Source: Pantoea sp. Cy-639 (lineage in GTDB: Bacteria; Pseudomonadota; Gammaproteobacteria; Pseudomonadales; Pseudomonadaceae). From it: a stretch of 64,000 nt of DNA. The notes below the pieces were generated by a model. It searched no databases. It was not told where the DNA came from and saw only the letters and a list, made by a program, of their open reading frames with translations. Where the stretch lies: positions 124,001 to 188,000 of the forward strand of contig NZ_VWXI01000005.1 in assembly GCF_011752525.1 (NCBI RefSeq). The letters are read 5' to 3'. The translations under genes were made by a program, and so were the position numbers. Shown here piece by piece: positions 55,681 through 64,000 of this stretch. Each line of letters opens with the position of its first letter. Positions within the stretch are counted from its first letter, which is position 1.

Positions 55681-56730
55681 ATGACCACGCTCTTCGATCC
55701 GATCACCCTGGGTGAGCTGAGCTTGCCCAACCGCATCATCATGGCCCCGCTGACCCGCTGCCGTGCCGACGAAGGCCGCGTCCCCAACGCGCTGATGGCC
55801 GAATACTACGTCCAACGTGCCAGCGCCGGACTGATCCTCAGCGAGGCGACTTCGGTCACGCCGATGGGCGTTGGCTACCCCGATACCCCAGGCATCTGGA
55901 ACGACGAGCAGGTGCGTGGCTGGAACAACGTGACCAAGGCCGTCCACGCCGCCGGTGGGCGCATCTTCCTGCAACTCTGGCACGTCGGGCGCATCTCCCA
56001 TCCGTCCTACCTCAACGGCGAATTGCCGGTGGCGCCCAGTGCCATCCAGCCCAAGGGCCACGTCAGCCTGGTACGCCCGCTGAGCGACTACCCGACACCA
56101 CGCGCCCTGGAAACCGAAGAGATCAGCGATATCGTCGAGGCCTACCGCAGCGGTGCCGAGAACGCCAAGGCCGCCGGTTTCGACGGCGTGGAGATCCACG
56201 GCGCCAACGGCTACCTGCTCGACCAGTTCCTGCAGAGCAGCACCAACCAGCGTACCGACCGCTACGGTGGCTCGCTGGAAAACCGCGCCCGCCTGCTGCT
56301 GGAAGTGACCGACGCGGCCATCGAAGTGTGGGGCGCAGGCCGGGTAGGCGTACACCTGGCGCCACGCGCCGACGCCCATGACATGGGTGACAGCAACCGC
56401 GCCGAAACCTTCGGCTACGTGGCTCGCGAACTGGGCAAGCGCGGCATCGCCTTCATCTGTTCACGGGAGAGGGAAGCCGACGACAGCATCGGCCCGCTGA
56501 TCAAGGCAGCCTTTGGCGGTCCGTATATCGTCAACGAGCGCTTCGACAAGGCCAGCGCCAATGCCGCCCTGGCCAGCGGCAAGGCCGACGCCGTGGCCTT
56601 CGGCATTCCGTTCATCGCCAACCCCGACCTGCCCGCGCGCCTGGCCGCCGACGCGCCGCTCAACACAGCGCATCCGGAGACGTTCTATGGCAAGGGGCCA
56701 GTGGGATACATCGATTATCCGCGGCTGTGA
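55681..56730 (+). CDS. xenB: Xenobiotic reductase B (old yellow enzyme)
   Basis: A 349-aa FMN-dependent ene/nitro-reductase identical in length to P. putida XenB, which reduces nitrate esters and nitroaromatics. N-terminal NRIIMAPLTRCRADEGRVPN, substrate-binding His/Asn in VEIHGANGYLLDQFLQ, RYGGS, and the conserved C-terminus GPVGYIDYPRL. The start MTTLFDPITLG has a GAGG site. Last gene of the pyeR operon, followed by a REP pair. Confidence 0.94.
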   Translation: MTTLFDPITLGELSLPNRIIMAPLTRCRADEGRVPNALMAEYYVQRASAGLILSEATSVTPMGVGYPDTPGIWNDEQVRGWNNVTKAVHAAGGRIFLQLWHVGRISHPSYLNGELPVAPSAIQPKGHVSLVRPLSDYPTPRALETEEISDIVEAYRSGAENAKAAGFDGVEIHGANGYLLDQFLQSSTNQRTDRYGGSLENRARLLLEVTDAAIEVWGAGRVGVHLAPRADAHDMGDSNRAETFGYVARELGKRGIAFICSREREADDSIGPLIKAAFGGPYIVNERFDKASANAALASGKADAVAFGIPFIANPDLPARLAADAPLNTAHPETFYGKGPVGYIDYPRL

Positions 56731-56738
56731 CTGAAACG

Positions 56739-56805
56739 ATCGCGGGGCAAGCCCGCTCCCACGCTGGCTGTACCAATTGCCGTGGAAGCAGGCTTGCCCC
56801 GCGAT
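56739..56805. repeat. REP-type inverted pair, imperfect
   Basis: ATCGCGGGGCAAGCCCGCTCC... (56739-56763) faces an imperfect inverse (56781-56805, containing GCAGGCTTGCCCCGCGAT). It is the same family as 36238-36296 and again lies between convergent genes. Confidence 0.88.
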
Positions 56806-56816
56806 GAGCGCCGAAC

Positions 56817-57638
56817 TCAGGGCCGGGCGTTGATCTGCTGCTGCAGGTTCTGGATCTGGCTCTGCAAGGTACTGATGTTGCGGGTGGTCTGGCCGCGGAA
56901 GGCATCGAACTCCTGCACCGAGGCGCCACCGGCCGACGGCGCCGGACGATTGTCGGCCTGGCTCTTGAGCACCAGCACATCCTGCTCCAGGCTGGCGATG
57001 GCCGCGCCTGGGTTGCCCTTCTTCAAGGTCGCCACATCGCTGCTCAGGCTCTTGAGTTGCCCCTCGAGCTTGCCACCGTCCAACTGCCCGGACTTGAGCG
57101 CCGCAAGCTCGGCGTTGACGGCCTTCAGCTGAGCCTGCAACTGCCCCTGCAACTCGGTCACCGCCTTCTGCTGCTCACGGGTGTCGGCCAATACCTGTTC
57201 CAGACGCTTGTCCAGGTCGCCCGCCTGCCCGGCAACCCCTTGCTGCTGCTTGCCCTGCTCGGCCAACGAGGCCTGCAACTGGCGGATCTGCAACTTCAGC
57301 GCCTCGCTGCCGGTACTGGCACTGGATTCGCTGGCATCGACCTTGCCGCTGATCGCCTGCAGGCGCCCGGCAGCCTCCTCGCTGATGCGCGCGAAGCTCT
57401 CCTGGGTGGCCACCAGTTGCTGCTCCATCAGCGAGATCTGCTGGAAGCTCCACCACCCCAGGCCGGCCAAGGCTATGAACGATGCGCCCAGCAAGGCCCA
57501 CAACGGGCCATTGCTGCGTGGCCGCGCCACCTTCTGGCGGCTGCGCGCGACATGGGCAGGCAGCAGTTCGTCATCATCGGGGGTACCGGCACGCAGGGTG
57601 GGCACATCGTCGAAATCGTCGTGGGCGTCGTTACGCAT
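56817..57638 (-). CDS. Single-pass membrane protein with long coiled coil
   Basis: A 273-aa protein with an acidic cytoplasmic N-terminus, one TM segment (about residues 43-67, LWALLGASFIALAGLGWWSF), and a long Gln/Ala/Leu-rich heptad region through to the C-terminus. Bitopic coiled-coil proteins of this kind often act as cell-envelope scaffolds; no specific family was recognised. Two start codons three apart are possible. Confidence 0.7.
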   Translation of the reverse strand: MRNDAHDDFDDVPTLRAGTPDDDELLPAHVARSRQKVARPRSNGPLWALLGASFIALAGLGWWSFQQISLMEQQLVATQESFARISEEAAGRLQAISGKVDASESSASTGSEALKLQIRQLQASLAEQGKQQQGVAGQAGDLDKRLEQVLADTREQQKAVTELQGQLQAQLKAVNAELAALKSGQLDGGKLEGQLKSLSSDVATLKKGNPGAAIASLEQDVLVLKSQADNRPAPSAGGASVQEFDAFRGQTTRNISTLQSQIQNLQQQINARP

Positions 57639-57726
57639 GGGTGGCATTCAACCGCAGTGGTAGCAAAGAGGCATGAGTATAAACCGCCGAAGCGGCGCAC
57701 TGATGACCATCATCCACCCGACAGGT

Positions 57727-58722
57727 TCACTGCCAGCCTGGTTGCGCCTTCCACCAGGCGCAGAATTCATCCAGCGCCGGCCACAGGTCGGCCTTCGGCC
57801 GGTAGTCCAGGTACTGGCGCGCGCGGCTGATGTCCAGGGTGAAGTCCGTGCTCATCACCTGCACGGCGGTACGGCTGAGGGTAGGCTGTGGTCGCCCCGG
57901 CCAGAGCAGGCAGGCCGCCTCGTTCAAGGCCCCCAGGCTGTAGGCCAGGCCACGGGAACGGTAGCGCTCGACCTGGGGCAGCTGCATCTGGCGCATCACA
58001 TAGTTCACCACATCCCACAACGGCAACGGATGGCCATTACTGATGTTGTAGGCCTGGCCCAGGGCCTGGTCCGGGGCGAACAACGCGCCGAGCAACGCTT
58101 CATTGAGATTGTGCACACTGGTGAAGTCGACCTTGTTCAGGCCGTTGCCGATGATCGCCAGGCGGCGTTTGCGCTGCATCCCCATCAGCCGCGGGAAGAT
58201 GCTCGCATCCCCCGCCCCGGTGACGAAGCGCGGACGCAAGGCGAGCACCTCCAGGCCGAACTCCTGGGCACCGAAGACTTTCTGCTCGGCCAGGTGCTTG
58301 GTCAGCCCGTAGTGGTCATGGAAACGCCGCGGCACCTGGTCCTCGCGGATGTCCAGACGCGAGCGGCCGGTGAAGTAGATCGACGGCGACGACAGGTGCA
58401 CCAGGCGCCGCACATGTTCCTTGATGCACCCCTCGACCACGTTCTCGGTCAGCACCACGTTGCCCTGGTGAAAGTCCTGGTAACGCCCCCAGGTACCGAC
58501 CGCGCCCGCGCAATGCACCACCGCGTCGACCCCCTGGCACAGACGTCGGGCCAGTTCGGCGTCGCCCAGGTCGCCGGGGATGAACTGCGCGCCCCGCTTG
58601 ACCAGGTGCTCCACGCCCTCCGCCCGCCGGCCGTTGACCCGCACGTCCAGGCCCTGCTCCAGGGCAAACCGCGCGAAGCGTCCGCCAATGAAGCCGCTCG
58701 CGCCGGTGACCAGAATTCGCAT
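57727..58722 (-). CDS. Extended SDR, NAD-dependent epimerase/dehydratase
   Basis: A 331-aa extended short-chain dehydrogenase. N-terminal MRILVTGASGFIGGRFARFA; Ser and YxxxK in the catalytic region (HLSSPSIYFTG, then HYGLTKHLAEQ). The sequence resembles 3-beta-HSD/OleD-like oxidoreductases more than sugar epimerases. A GGAG site precedes the start. It lies 49 bp downstream of the argP stop on the same strand. Substrate unknown. Confidence 0.85.
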   Translation of the reverse strand: MRILVTGASGFIGGRFARFALEQGLDVRVNGRRAEGVEHLVKRGAQFIPGDLGDAELARRLCQGVDAVVHCAGAVGTWGRYQDFHQGNVVLTENVVEGCIKEHVRRLVHLSSPSIYFTGRSRLDIREDQVPRRFHDHYGLTKHLAEQKVFGAQEFGLEVLALRPRFVTGAGDASIFPRLMGMQRKRRLAIIGNGLNKVDFTSVHNLNEALLGALFAPDQALGQAYNISNGHPLPLWDVVNYVMRQMQLPQVERYRSRGLAYSLGALNEAACLLWPGRPQPTLSRTAVQVMSTDFTLDISRARQYLDYRPKADLWPALDEFCAWWKAQPGWQ

Positions 58723-58771
58723 GTAAGACTCCGCCTTGCCTGATTTCAGATGCAACTGACGTCGGATATGC

Positions 58772-59662
58772 CTACAACGGCACCAGCCAGTCCTGCGCGG
58801 TATGGCGCAGGTGTTCGGTCAGTTGGGCGAGCAGTTGCCCGCCGTTTCGCCAATGATGCCAGTACAGCGGCACGTCGATGGGCGTATCCCTGCAGATTTC
58901 CACCAACTCGCCACGGGCCAGTTGCTCGGCCACCTGGCGTTCCGGCACCAGGCCCCAGCCCAGGCCGGCCTCGGTCATGCGCAGGAACCCCTCGGAAGAG
59001 GGGCACAGGTGGTGCAGGAAACCATCCTCGATACCCAGGGATGCCAGGTAACGGTGCTGCAGGAAGTCATCCGGACCGAACACGATCGCCGGCGTGCGTG
59101 CCAGCCGGGCGCGCTCGAACCCCTGTGGGAAGTACCGTGCCATGAAGGCCGGACTGGCCAGTGCCCGATACCGCATCGCCCCCAGCGCCAGGCTGCGTGC
59201 CCCGGCCACCGGCCGTTCGCTGCCGCACAGGCAGGCCGCGACCTCGCCGGCGCGCATGCGCTTGAGGCCCACATCCTGGTCCTCGACCACCAGGTCCAGC
59301 AGCAACTGCTGCTGTGCGCAAAACACCCCCACCGCGCCGGCCCACCAGGTTGCCAGGCTATCGGCGTTGAGGGCGATGCGCAGGCGCTCGGGCATGCCCT
59401 CCTCGTCCAGCGCCGGCACCTGGCGCTGCAGGTCGCGTTCGAGCAGCCGCACCTGTTGCACATGGTTGAGCAGTTGCCGCCCTACTTCGGTCGGGCTGGG
59501 CGGCGTGGCCCGTATCAGTACCGGCTGCCCGACCCGCGCCTCGAGCAGCTTGATGCGTTGCGAAATGGCCGATTGCGACAGCCCCAGCACCTGGGCGGCG
59601 CGCTCGAAGCCAGCTTGTTCGATCACCGCGGCGAGGGCGGCGAGCAGCTTGTAGTCGAACAT
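58772..59662 (-). CDS. argP: LysR-family regulator ArgP
   Basis: A 296-aa regulator, the length of E. coli ArgP (297). Helix-turn-helix: MFDYKLLAALAAVIEQAGFE, then LGLSQSAISQRIKLLEARVG. It is divergent from an exporter of the ArgO/LysE family, which ArgP activates in response to arginine and lysine. The start at MFDYKLL is the family start; an upstream Met would add 27 unlike residues. Confidence 0.92.
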   Translation of the reverse strand: MFDYKLLAALAAVIEQAGFERAAQVLGLSQSAISQRIKLLEARVGQPVLIRATPPSPTEVGRQLLNHVQQVRLLERDLQRQVPALDEEGMPERLRIALNADSLATWWAGAVGVFCAQQQLLLDLVVEDQDVGLKRMRAGEVAACLCGSERPVAGARSLALGAMRYRALASPAFMARYFPQGFERARLARTPAIVFGPDDFLQHRYLASLGIEDGFLHHLCPSSEGFLRMTEAGLGWGLVPERQVAEQLARGELVEICRDTPIDVPLYWHHWRNGGQLLAQLTEHLRHTAQDWLVPL

Positions 59663-59786
59663 CGATTTTCCTAATGACGGATCAGCTCTATTTGTTTTTC
59701 TTATATAGACGATCTCGCCACAATGGCCACATCTTTCTTGCAATCCGCGCCCACGGTAACGTCGGCGCCAGTGGAGTGTTCCTCTT

Positions 59787-60386
59787 ATGTGGCAAAGCTA
59801 TCTCAACGGCATGCTGGTGGCCTTCGGCCTGATCATGGCCATCGGCGCGCAGAACGCCTTCGTCCTGGCGCAAAGCCTGCGCCGCGAGCATCACCTGCCG
59901 GTGGCCGCACTGTGCATCATCTGCGACGCCATCCTGGTTGCCGCCGGCGTATTCGGCCTGGCCACCGTCCTGGCCCACAACCCGACGCTGCTGGCCGTGG
60001 CTCGCTGGGGTGGCGCGCTGTTCCTGATCTGGTACGGCGCCAAGGCACTGCGCAGCGCCTGCTCGAAGCAAAGCCTGCAACATCAGGAGGGCCAGGGCAT
60101 GCGCTCACGCCGTGCGGTGCTGCTCAGCGCCCTGGCAGTGACCCTGCTCAATCCCCACGTGTACCTCGACACCGTGCTGCTGATCGGCTCGCTGGGCGCC
60201 CAGCAGGCCGTGCCCGGGGCCTATGTCGCCGGTGCCGCCAGCGCCTCGCTGGTGTGGTTCTCGACCCTGGCGATCGGCGCCGCCTGGCTGGCGCCGTGGC
60301 TGGCCCGGCCCGCCACCTGGCGGCTGCTCGACCTGATGGTGGCAGTGATGATGTTCGCGGTGGCCGCGCAGTTGATCTTCAACTGA
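59787..60386 (+). CDS. lysE: LysE/ArgO-family amino acid exporter
   Basis: A 199-aa inner-membrane exporter of basic amino acids. Six hydrophobic segments are visible; the N-terminus has the family motif FGLIMAIGAQNAFVLAQSLR and the second repeat has LLNPHVYLDTVLLIGSLG. Divergent from argP (124 bp between starts), its expected activator. It lowers toxic arginine or lysine-analogue levels. Substrate choice between lysine and arginine is not resolved. Confidence 0.9.
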   Translation: MWQSYLNGMLVAFGLIMAIGAQNAFVLAQSLRREHHLPVAALCIICDAILVAAGVFGLATVLAHNPTLLAVARWGGALFLIWYGAKALRSACSKQSLQHQEGQGMRSRRAVLLSALAVTLLNPHVYLDTVLLIGSLGAQQAVPGAYVAGAASASLVWFSTLAIGAAWLAPWLARPATWRLLDLMVAVMMFAVAAQLIFN

Positions 60387-60505
60387 CACCCCCACGAAAG
60401 CCAGGCCCCCACCCAGCGCAGCACCGGCCCCGCCTGTCGCGCCCGGCGAACCGCTCTGGAACCTCTATTCCCTACGGATGTTGCGTGGTTATGCGTCGGG
60501 GCCGG

Positions 60506-60514
60506 TGCTATGAT
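60506..60514 (+). promoter_or_regulatory. sodB extended -10 promoter
   Basis: TGCTATGAT: TATGAT (60509-60514) with the TGn extension, about 100 bp upstream of the sodB start. A weak -35 (TGGTTA, 60486-60491) lies 17 bp away. Confidence 0.5.
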
Positions 60515-60617
60515 CCAGCCCTTGCGTCGCAAAGAGTACAAACTCGCCGACGTACATCGGGCCGCCCGTGATCGGCCTTGCGCAAACCGCAAACAGACCT
60601 GAATCAGGAGATCCACC

Positions 60618-61214
60618 ATGGCTTTTGAATTGCCGCCGCTGCCGTACGCCCACGATGCCCTGCAGCCGCACATCTCCAAGGAAACCCTGGAGTTTCACCA
60701 CGACAAGCACCACAACACCTATGTCGTGAACCTGAACAACCTGGTCCCAGGCACCGAATTCGAAGGCAAGACCCTGGAAGAGATCGTCAAGACCTCTTCG
60801 GGTGGCATCTTCAACAACGCCGCTCAAGTCTGGAACCACACCTTCTACTGGAACTGCCTGGCGCCGAACGCCGGCGGCCAGCCGACCGGTGCCCTGGCTG
60901 AAGCCATCAACACCGCCTTCGGTTCCTTCGACAAGTTCAAGGAAGAGTTCACCAAGGTTTCCGTCGGCACCTTCGGCTCCGGCTGGGGCTGGCTGGTGAA
61001 GAAGGCCGACGGTTCCCTGGCCCTGGCCAGCACCATCGGCGCCGGCAACCCGCTGACCAGTGGCGACACCCCGCTGCTGACCTGCGACGTCTGGGAACAC
61101 GCCTACTACATCGACTACCGCAACCTGCGTCCGAAGTACGTCGAGGCATTCTGGAACCTGGTCAACTGGAAGTTCGTTGCCGAGCAGTTCGAAGGCAAGA
61201 CCTTCAAGGCCTGA
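60618..61214 (+). CDS. sodB: Iron superoxide dismutase
   Basis: A 198-aa cytoplasmic Fe-SOD. Metal ligands are evident: His in [15 protein letters not shown], His in [14 protein letters not shown], and Asp/His in [14 protein letters not shown]. The Gln-containing and AGGQP segments fit the Fe-type. A strong AGGAG site precedes the start. It has its own terminator, and bifA follows. Confidence 0.96.
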   Translation: MAFELPPLPYAHDALQPHISKETLEFHHDKHHNTYVVNLNNLVPGTEFEGKTLEEIVKTSSGGIFNNAAQVWNHTFYWNCLAPNAGGQPTGALAEAINTAFGSFDKFKEEFTKVSVGTFGSGWGWLVKKADGSLALASTIGAGNPLTSGDTPLLTCDVWEHAYYIDYRNLRPKYVEAFWNLVNWKFVAEQFEGKTFKA

Positions 61215-61232
61215 TCCGTTCAGCGCCCATTG

Positions 61233-61259
61233 AAAAACCCGGCCTCGCGCCGGGTTTTT
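61233..61259 (+). terminator. Rho-independent terminator of sodB
   Basis: AAAAACCCGGC (61233-61243) and GCCGGGTTTTT (61249-61259), 5-nt loop. Confidence 0.92.
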
Positions 61260-61572
61260 CTTTATTTACCGACTGCATCCACACGCGAAAAACGCGTGGG
61301 CACAGGTAAACTGCCCCCCTGTCTTCACCCGCCGCACAAGCCCGACACGATTCACCACGCCCGGCTTCGCGTGCTTGCTCAGCCCGTATAGCGCGCTAAC
61401 ATCAAGATGCTGGAAAGTTGATGCAGCGCACTCAAGTCGCATGTCCGCTCGACCGATATATAGCCAGGGGCCAATCCGTCGACGGGTACGCCTGCCACGG
61501 CGACAGGTCGATAGTTTGTCGCCAAGGTTGATGGCAAAATAATGGCATGCGCATGGATTAAGGAACCCCCAT
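61260..61572. other. sodB-bifA intergenic region
   Basis: It contains a possible sigma-28 promoter (61432-61459). The 61266-61430 part shows no ORF or RNA family. Confidence 0.4.
61432..61459 (+). promoter_or_regulatory. Possible sigma-28 promoter upstream of bifA
   Basis: TCAAGTCG (61432-61439) and ACCGATAT (61452-61459) resemble the FliA -35/-10 pair, with spacing one base longer than ideal. A flagellar link for bifA would make sense, but the match is partial. Confidence 0.4.
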
Positions 61573-63624
61573 TTGAAGCTGGAATTTCGGAACAGCTTGT
61601 CGGTCAAGTTGCTCAGGGTCGTGCTGCTTTCGGCGCTCGCGGTCGGCGTCGTCCTCAGTTGCGCGCAGATCGTCTACGACGCCTACAAGACCCGCCAGGC
61701 CGTGAACCACGATGCCCAGCGCATCCTCGACATGTTCCGCGACCCATCCACCCAGGCGGTGTACAGCCTTGACCGGGAAATGGGCATGCAGGTCATGGAA
61801 GGCCTGTTCCAGGACAACTCCGTGCGCATGGCCTCCATCGGCCACCCCAACGAAACCATGCTGGCCGAAAAGTCCCGCCCGTTGCAGGACATGTCCATGC
61901 GCTGGCTCACCGACCTGATCCTCGGCCAGGAGCGCACCTACACCACGCAACTGGTCGGCCGCGGCCCCTACAGCGAATACTACGGCGACCTGAGCATCAC
62001 CCTGGACACCTCGGCCTACGGCGAGGGCTTCCTGGTCAACGCGGTGATCATCTTCATTTCCGGCGTGCTGCGGGCCCTGGCCATGGGCCTGGTGCTGTAC
62101 CTGGTCTATCACTGGCTGCTGACCAAGCCACTGTCGAAGATCATCGAGCATCTCACCCAGATCAACCCCGATCGCCCCAGCCAGCACCAGATCCCGCTGC
62201 TCAAGGGCCATGAACGCAACGAACTGGGCATCTGGGTCAACACCGCCAACCAGTTGCTGGCCTCCATCGAGCGCAACACCCATCTGCGCCACGAGGCGGA
62301 AAACAGTCTGCAGCGCATGGCCCAGTACGACTTCCTCACCGGCCTGCCCAATCGCCAGCAACTGCAGCAGCAACTGGACAAGATCCTCGTCGACGGTGGT
62401 CGCCTGCAGCGCCGGGTGGCGGTGCTGTGCGTGGGTCTGGACGACTTCAAGGGCATCAACGAGCAGTTCAGCTACCAGGTCGGCGACCAGTTGCTGCTGG
62501 CCCTGGCCGACCGCCTGCGCGCCCACAGCGGACGCCTCGGCGCCCTGGCCCGACTGGGCGGCGACCAGTTCGCCCTGGTCCAGGCCAACATCGAGCAGCC
62601 CTATGAAGCCGCCGAGCTGGCCCAGAGCATTCTCGACGACCTCGAGGCCCCCTTCGACCTCGACCATCAGCAGATCCGCCTGCGCGCCACCATCGGCATC
62701 ACCCTGTTCCCCGAGGACGGCGACAGCACCGAGAAGCTGCTGCAGAAGGCCGAGCAGACCATGACCCTGGCCAAGGCCCGCTCGCGCAACCGCTACCAGT
62801 TCTATATCGCCAGCGTCGACAGCGAGATGCGCCGCCGCCGCGAGCTGGAGAAAGACCTGCGCGAAGCGCTGCCGCGCAACCAGCTGTACCTGGTCTACCA
62901 GCCACAGATCAGCTACCGCGATCACCGCGTGGTGGGCGTCGAGGCATTGCTGCGCTGGCAGCACCCGGAGCTGGGCATGGTCCCGCCGGACCAGTTCATC
63001 CCGCTGGCCGAGCAGAACGGCAACATCATCGCCATCGGTGAATGGGTACTCGACCAGGCCTGCCGCCAGTTGCGCGAATGGCACGACCTGGGCTTCGGCG
63101 AACTGCGCATGGCGGTCAACCTGTCCACCGTGCAACTGCACCACAACGAACTGCCACGGGTGGTCAACAACCTGCTGCAGGCCTACCGCCTGCCGCCACG
63201 CAGCCTCGAACTGGAGGTCACCGAGACCGGCCTGATGGAAGACATCAGCACCGCCGCCCAGCATCTGCTGAGCCTGCGTCGCTCCGGCGCACTGATCGCC
63301 ATCGACGACTTCGGCACCGGCTACTCGTCACTTAGCTACCTGAAGTCGCTGCCCCTGGACAAGATCAAGATCGACAAGAGCTTCGTCCAGGACCTGCTCG
63401 ACGACGACGACGATGCCACCATCGTTCGCGCCATCATCCAGCTGGGCAAGAGCCTGGGCATGCAGGTCATCGCCGAAGGCGTGGAGACCGCCGAGCAGGA
63501 GAGCTACATCATCGCCCAGGGCTGCCACGAAGGTCAGGGCTACCACTACAGCAAGCCGCTGTCGGCGCGCGAGCTGACCCACTTCCTCAAGCAGGCGCAA
63601 CGCAACCAGGTTTCCGTGCTGTAA
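61573..63624 (+). CDS. bifA: c-di-GMP phosphodiesterase BifA
   Basis: A 683-aa inner-membrane protein: TM1 near residues 12-32, a periplasmic loop, TM2 near 158-180, then GGDEF and EAL domains. The GGDEF site is degenerate (GGDQF, residues 329-333), while the EAL site is intact (EALLRW at 457, EVTETG, DDFGTGYSS, KIKIDKS). It therefore acts as a phosphodiesterase, as for BifA, which lowers c-di-GMP, favours swarming and drives biofilm dispersal. The start is TTG. Neighbour sodB matches P. aeruginosa. Confidence 0.93.
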   Translation: MKLEFRNSLSVKLLRVVLLSALAVGVVLSCAQIVYDAYKTRQAVNHDAQRILDMFRDPSTQAVYSLDREMGMQVMEGLFQDNSVRMASIGHPNETMLAEKSRPLQDMSMRWLTDLILGQERTYTTQLVGRGPYSEYYGDLSITLDTSAYGEGFLVNAVIIFISGVLRALAMGLVLYLVYHWLLTKPLSKIIEHLTQINPDRPSQHQIPLLKGHERNELGIWVNTANQLLASIERNTHLRHEAENSLQRMAQYDFLTGLPNRQQLQQQLDKILVDGGRLQRRVAVLCVGLDDFKGINEQFSYQVGDQLLLALADRLRAHSGRLGALARLGGDQFALVQANIEQPYEAAELAQSILDDLEAPFDLDHQQIRLRATIGITLFPEDGDSTEKLLQKAEQTMTLAKARSRNRYQFYIASVDSEMRRRRELEKDLREALPRNQLYLVYQPQISYRDHRVVGVEALLRWQHPELGMVPPDQFIPLAEQNGNIIAIGEWVLDQACRQLREWHDLGFGELRMAVNLSTVQLHHNELPRVVNNLLQAYRLPPRSLELEVTETGLMEDISTAAQHLLSLRRSGALIAIDDFGTGYSSLSYLKSLPLDKIKIDKSFVQDLLDDDDDATIVRAIIQLGKSLGMQVIAEGVETAEQESYIIAQGCHEGQGYHYSKPLSARELTHFLKQAQRNQVSVL

Positions 63625-63691
63625 CCCCCGCCAGCCTTGACGATGCAGCGCAAACGGGCGTTTACATGAAATGCGCGCCCGCCTCTTTACA

Positions 63692-63710
63692 GCAAATGCA
63701 AATCTTTCGC
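63692..63710. promoter_or_regulatory. Possible Fur box
   Basis: GCAAATGCAAATCTTTCGC matches 12 of 19 positions of the Fur consensus and lies about 60 bp before the imelysin-type gene, a family linked to iron. Confidence 0.4.
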
Positions 63711-63772
63711 ATGATGTCTCGGTTTCGCGTGCCGCTGCGCACGGTCCTCCCACACGACGCAGGAAACCAACA

Positions 63773-64000
63773 ATGATTCGAATGCCTCTGGCCTCCGCCA
63801 GTCTGCTGGCCATCGCCATCGCCCTCGCCGGTTGCGGCGAAGGCAAGGACGGCAAGGCTGCCGCTCCGCAAGCCCAGGCACCTGCCGCCGCCAGCGCCAC
63901 GGCGCCGGGGGCTGTCGACGAAGCGGCCGGCAAGGCCGTGGTCAAGCATTACGCCGAGATGGTCCATGCCGTGTACAGCGACGCGCTGAGCACCGCCAAG
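63773..64000 (+). CDS. Imelysin-family lipoprotein, partial
   Basis: The first 76 codons only; the gene leaves the right edge of the window. A lipoprotein signal ends in ALAGC (Cys21), then an Ala/Pro-rich linker and the beginning of the helical domain (VVKHYAEMVHAVYSDAL). The pattern fits the imelysin/insulin-cleaving (IcmP-like) family located just after bifA in P. aeruginosa. AGGAAA precedes the ATG. The metal-binding motif cannot be checked here. Confidence 0.7.
   Translation, partial: MIRMPLASASLLAIAIALAGCGEGKDGKAAAPQAQAPAAASATAPGAVDEAAGKAVVKHYAEMVHAVYSDALSTAK

Overview
The window is high-GC bacterial DNA with dense, mostly short-spaced genes and strongly GC-biased third codon positions. 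Gene content (ttgR-ttgABC, pca genes with PcaR boxes, turA/mvaT, xenB, argP-lysE, sodB-bifA) and the REP-type palindromes point to a Pseudomonas of the P. putida group. From memory, the stretch purU-turA-sbcB ... pyk ... fumA ... olsBA ... pyeR-pyeM-xenB ... argP-lysE-sodB-bifA runs in the same order as its P. aeruginosa PAO1 counterpart, so most of this is core chromosome. That comparison was not computed here.

Layout. (1) 0-10 kb: regulator/enzyme pairs. These are an ABM-domain protein divergent from an AraC regulator, a ThDP decarboxylase (probable AruI) divergent from a LysR regulator, an NAD(P)-binding protein plus an exported MBL-fold protein divergent from a second LysR, a 57-aa exported peptide, oxaloacetate decarboxylase, and a DHA2 drug exporter. 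(2) 9.6-16.3 kb: the solvent/antibiotic efflux locus ttgR-ttgABC with its operator. (3) 16.5-24 kb: LysR and Crp-type regulators that overlap tail to tail, an Mpo1-like membrane protein, then the beta-ketoadipate lower pathway pcaI-pcaJ-pcaF-pcaT under pcaR, with PcaR boxes upstream of pcaI and pcaR and a possible small RNA divergent from pcaR. (4) 24.3-39 kb: small hypothetical genes, a Pit phosphate transporter, a HerA-like ATPase, a chemoreceptor, a gene scar, purU, turA, sbcB, a PilZ protein, a lipoprotein, pyruvate kinase, a ferredoxin reductase and class I fumarase. (5) 39.1-45.6 kb: an accessory block holding one unknown gene and a YD-repeat (Rhs/Tc-like) protein split over two ATGA-overlapping genes. 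Its variable C-terminus has a His/Cys arrangement like clan CD (caspase-like) peptidases. (6) 45.6-52.9 kb: acetyltransferase, DJ-1/PfpI protein, phospholipase-D-type synthase, YceI protein, an exported serine hydrolase coupled to a small Cys-rich protein, a short acyl-CoA dehydrogenase-like protein, and olsB-olsA for ornithine lipids. (7) 53.0-53.4 kb: a non-coding element with 63-bp terminal inverted repeats around two tandem 140-bp copies. (8) 53.4-64 kb: acyl-carrier-protein phosphodiesterase, pyeR-pyeM-xenB with nested palindromic operators, a coiled-coil membrane protein, an extended SDR, argP/lysE, sodB, bifA, and the start of an imelysin-type lipoprotein behind a possible Fur box.

The genes suggest a soil or rhizosphere lifestyle: aromatic and arginine catabolism, efflux, chemotaxis and c-di-GMP control (PilZ protein, BifA). 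No rRNA, tRNA, CRISPR array, complete insertion sequence or prophage was recognised. The least explained parts are the split YD-repeat locus and its tail domain, the 53-kb inverted-repeat element, the possible small RNA beside pcaR, and several perfect palindromes in divergent promoter regions.
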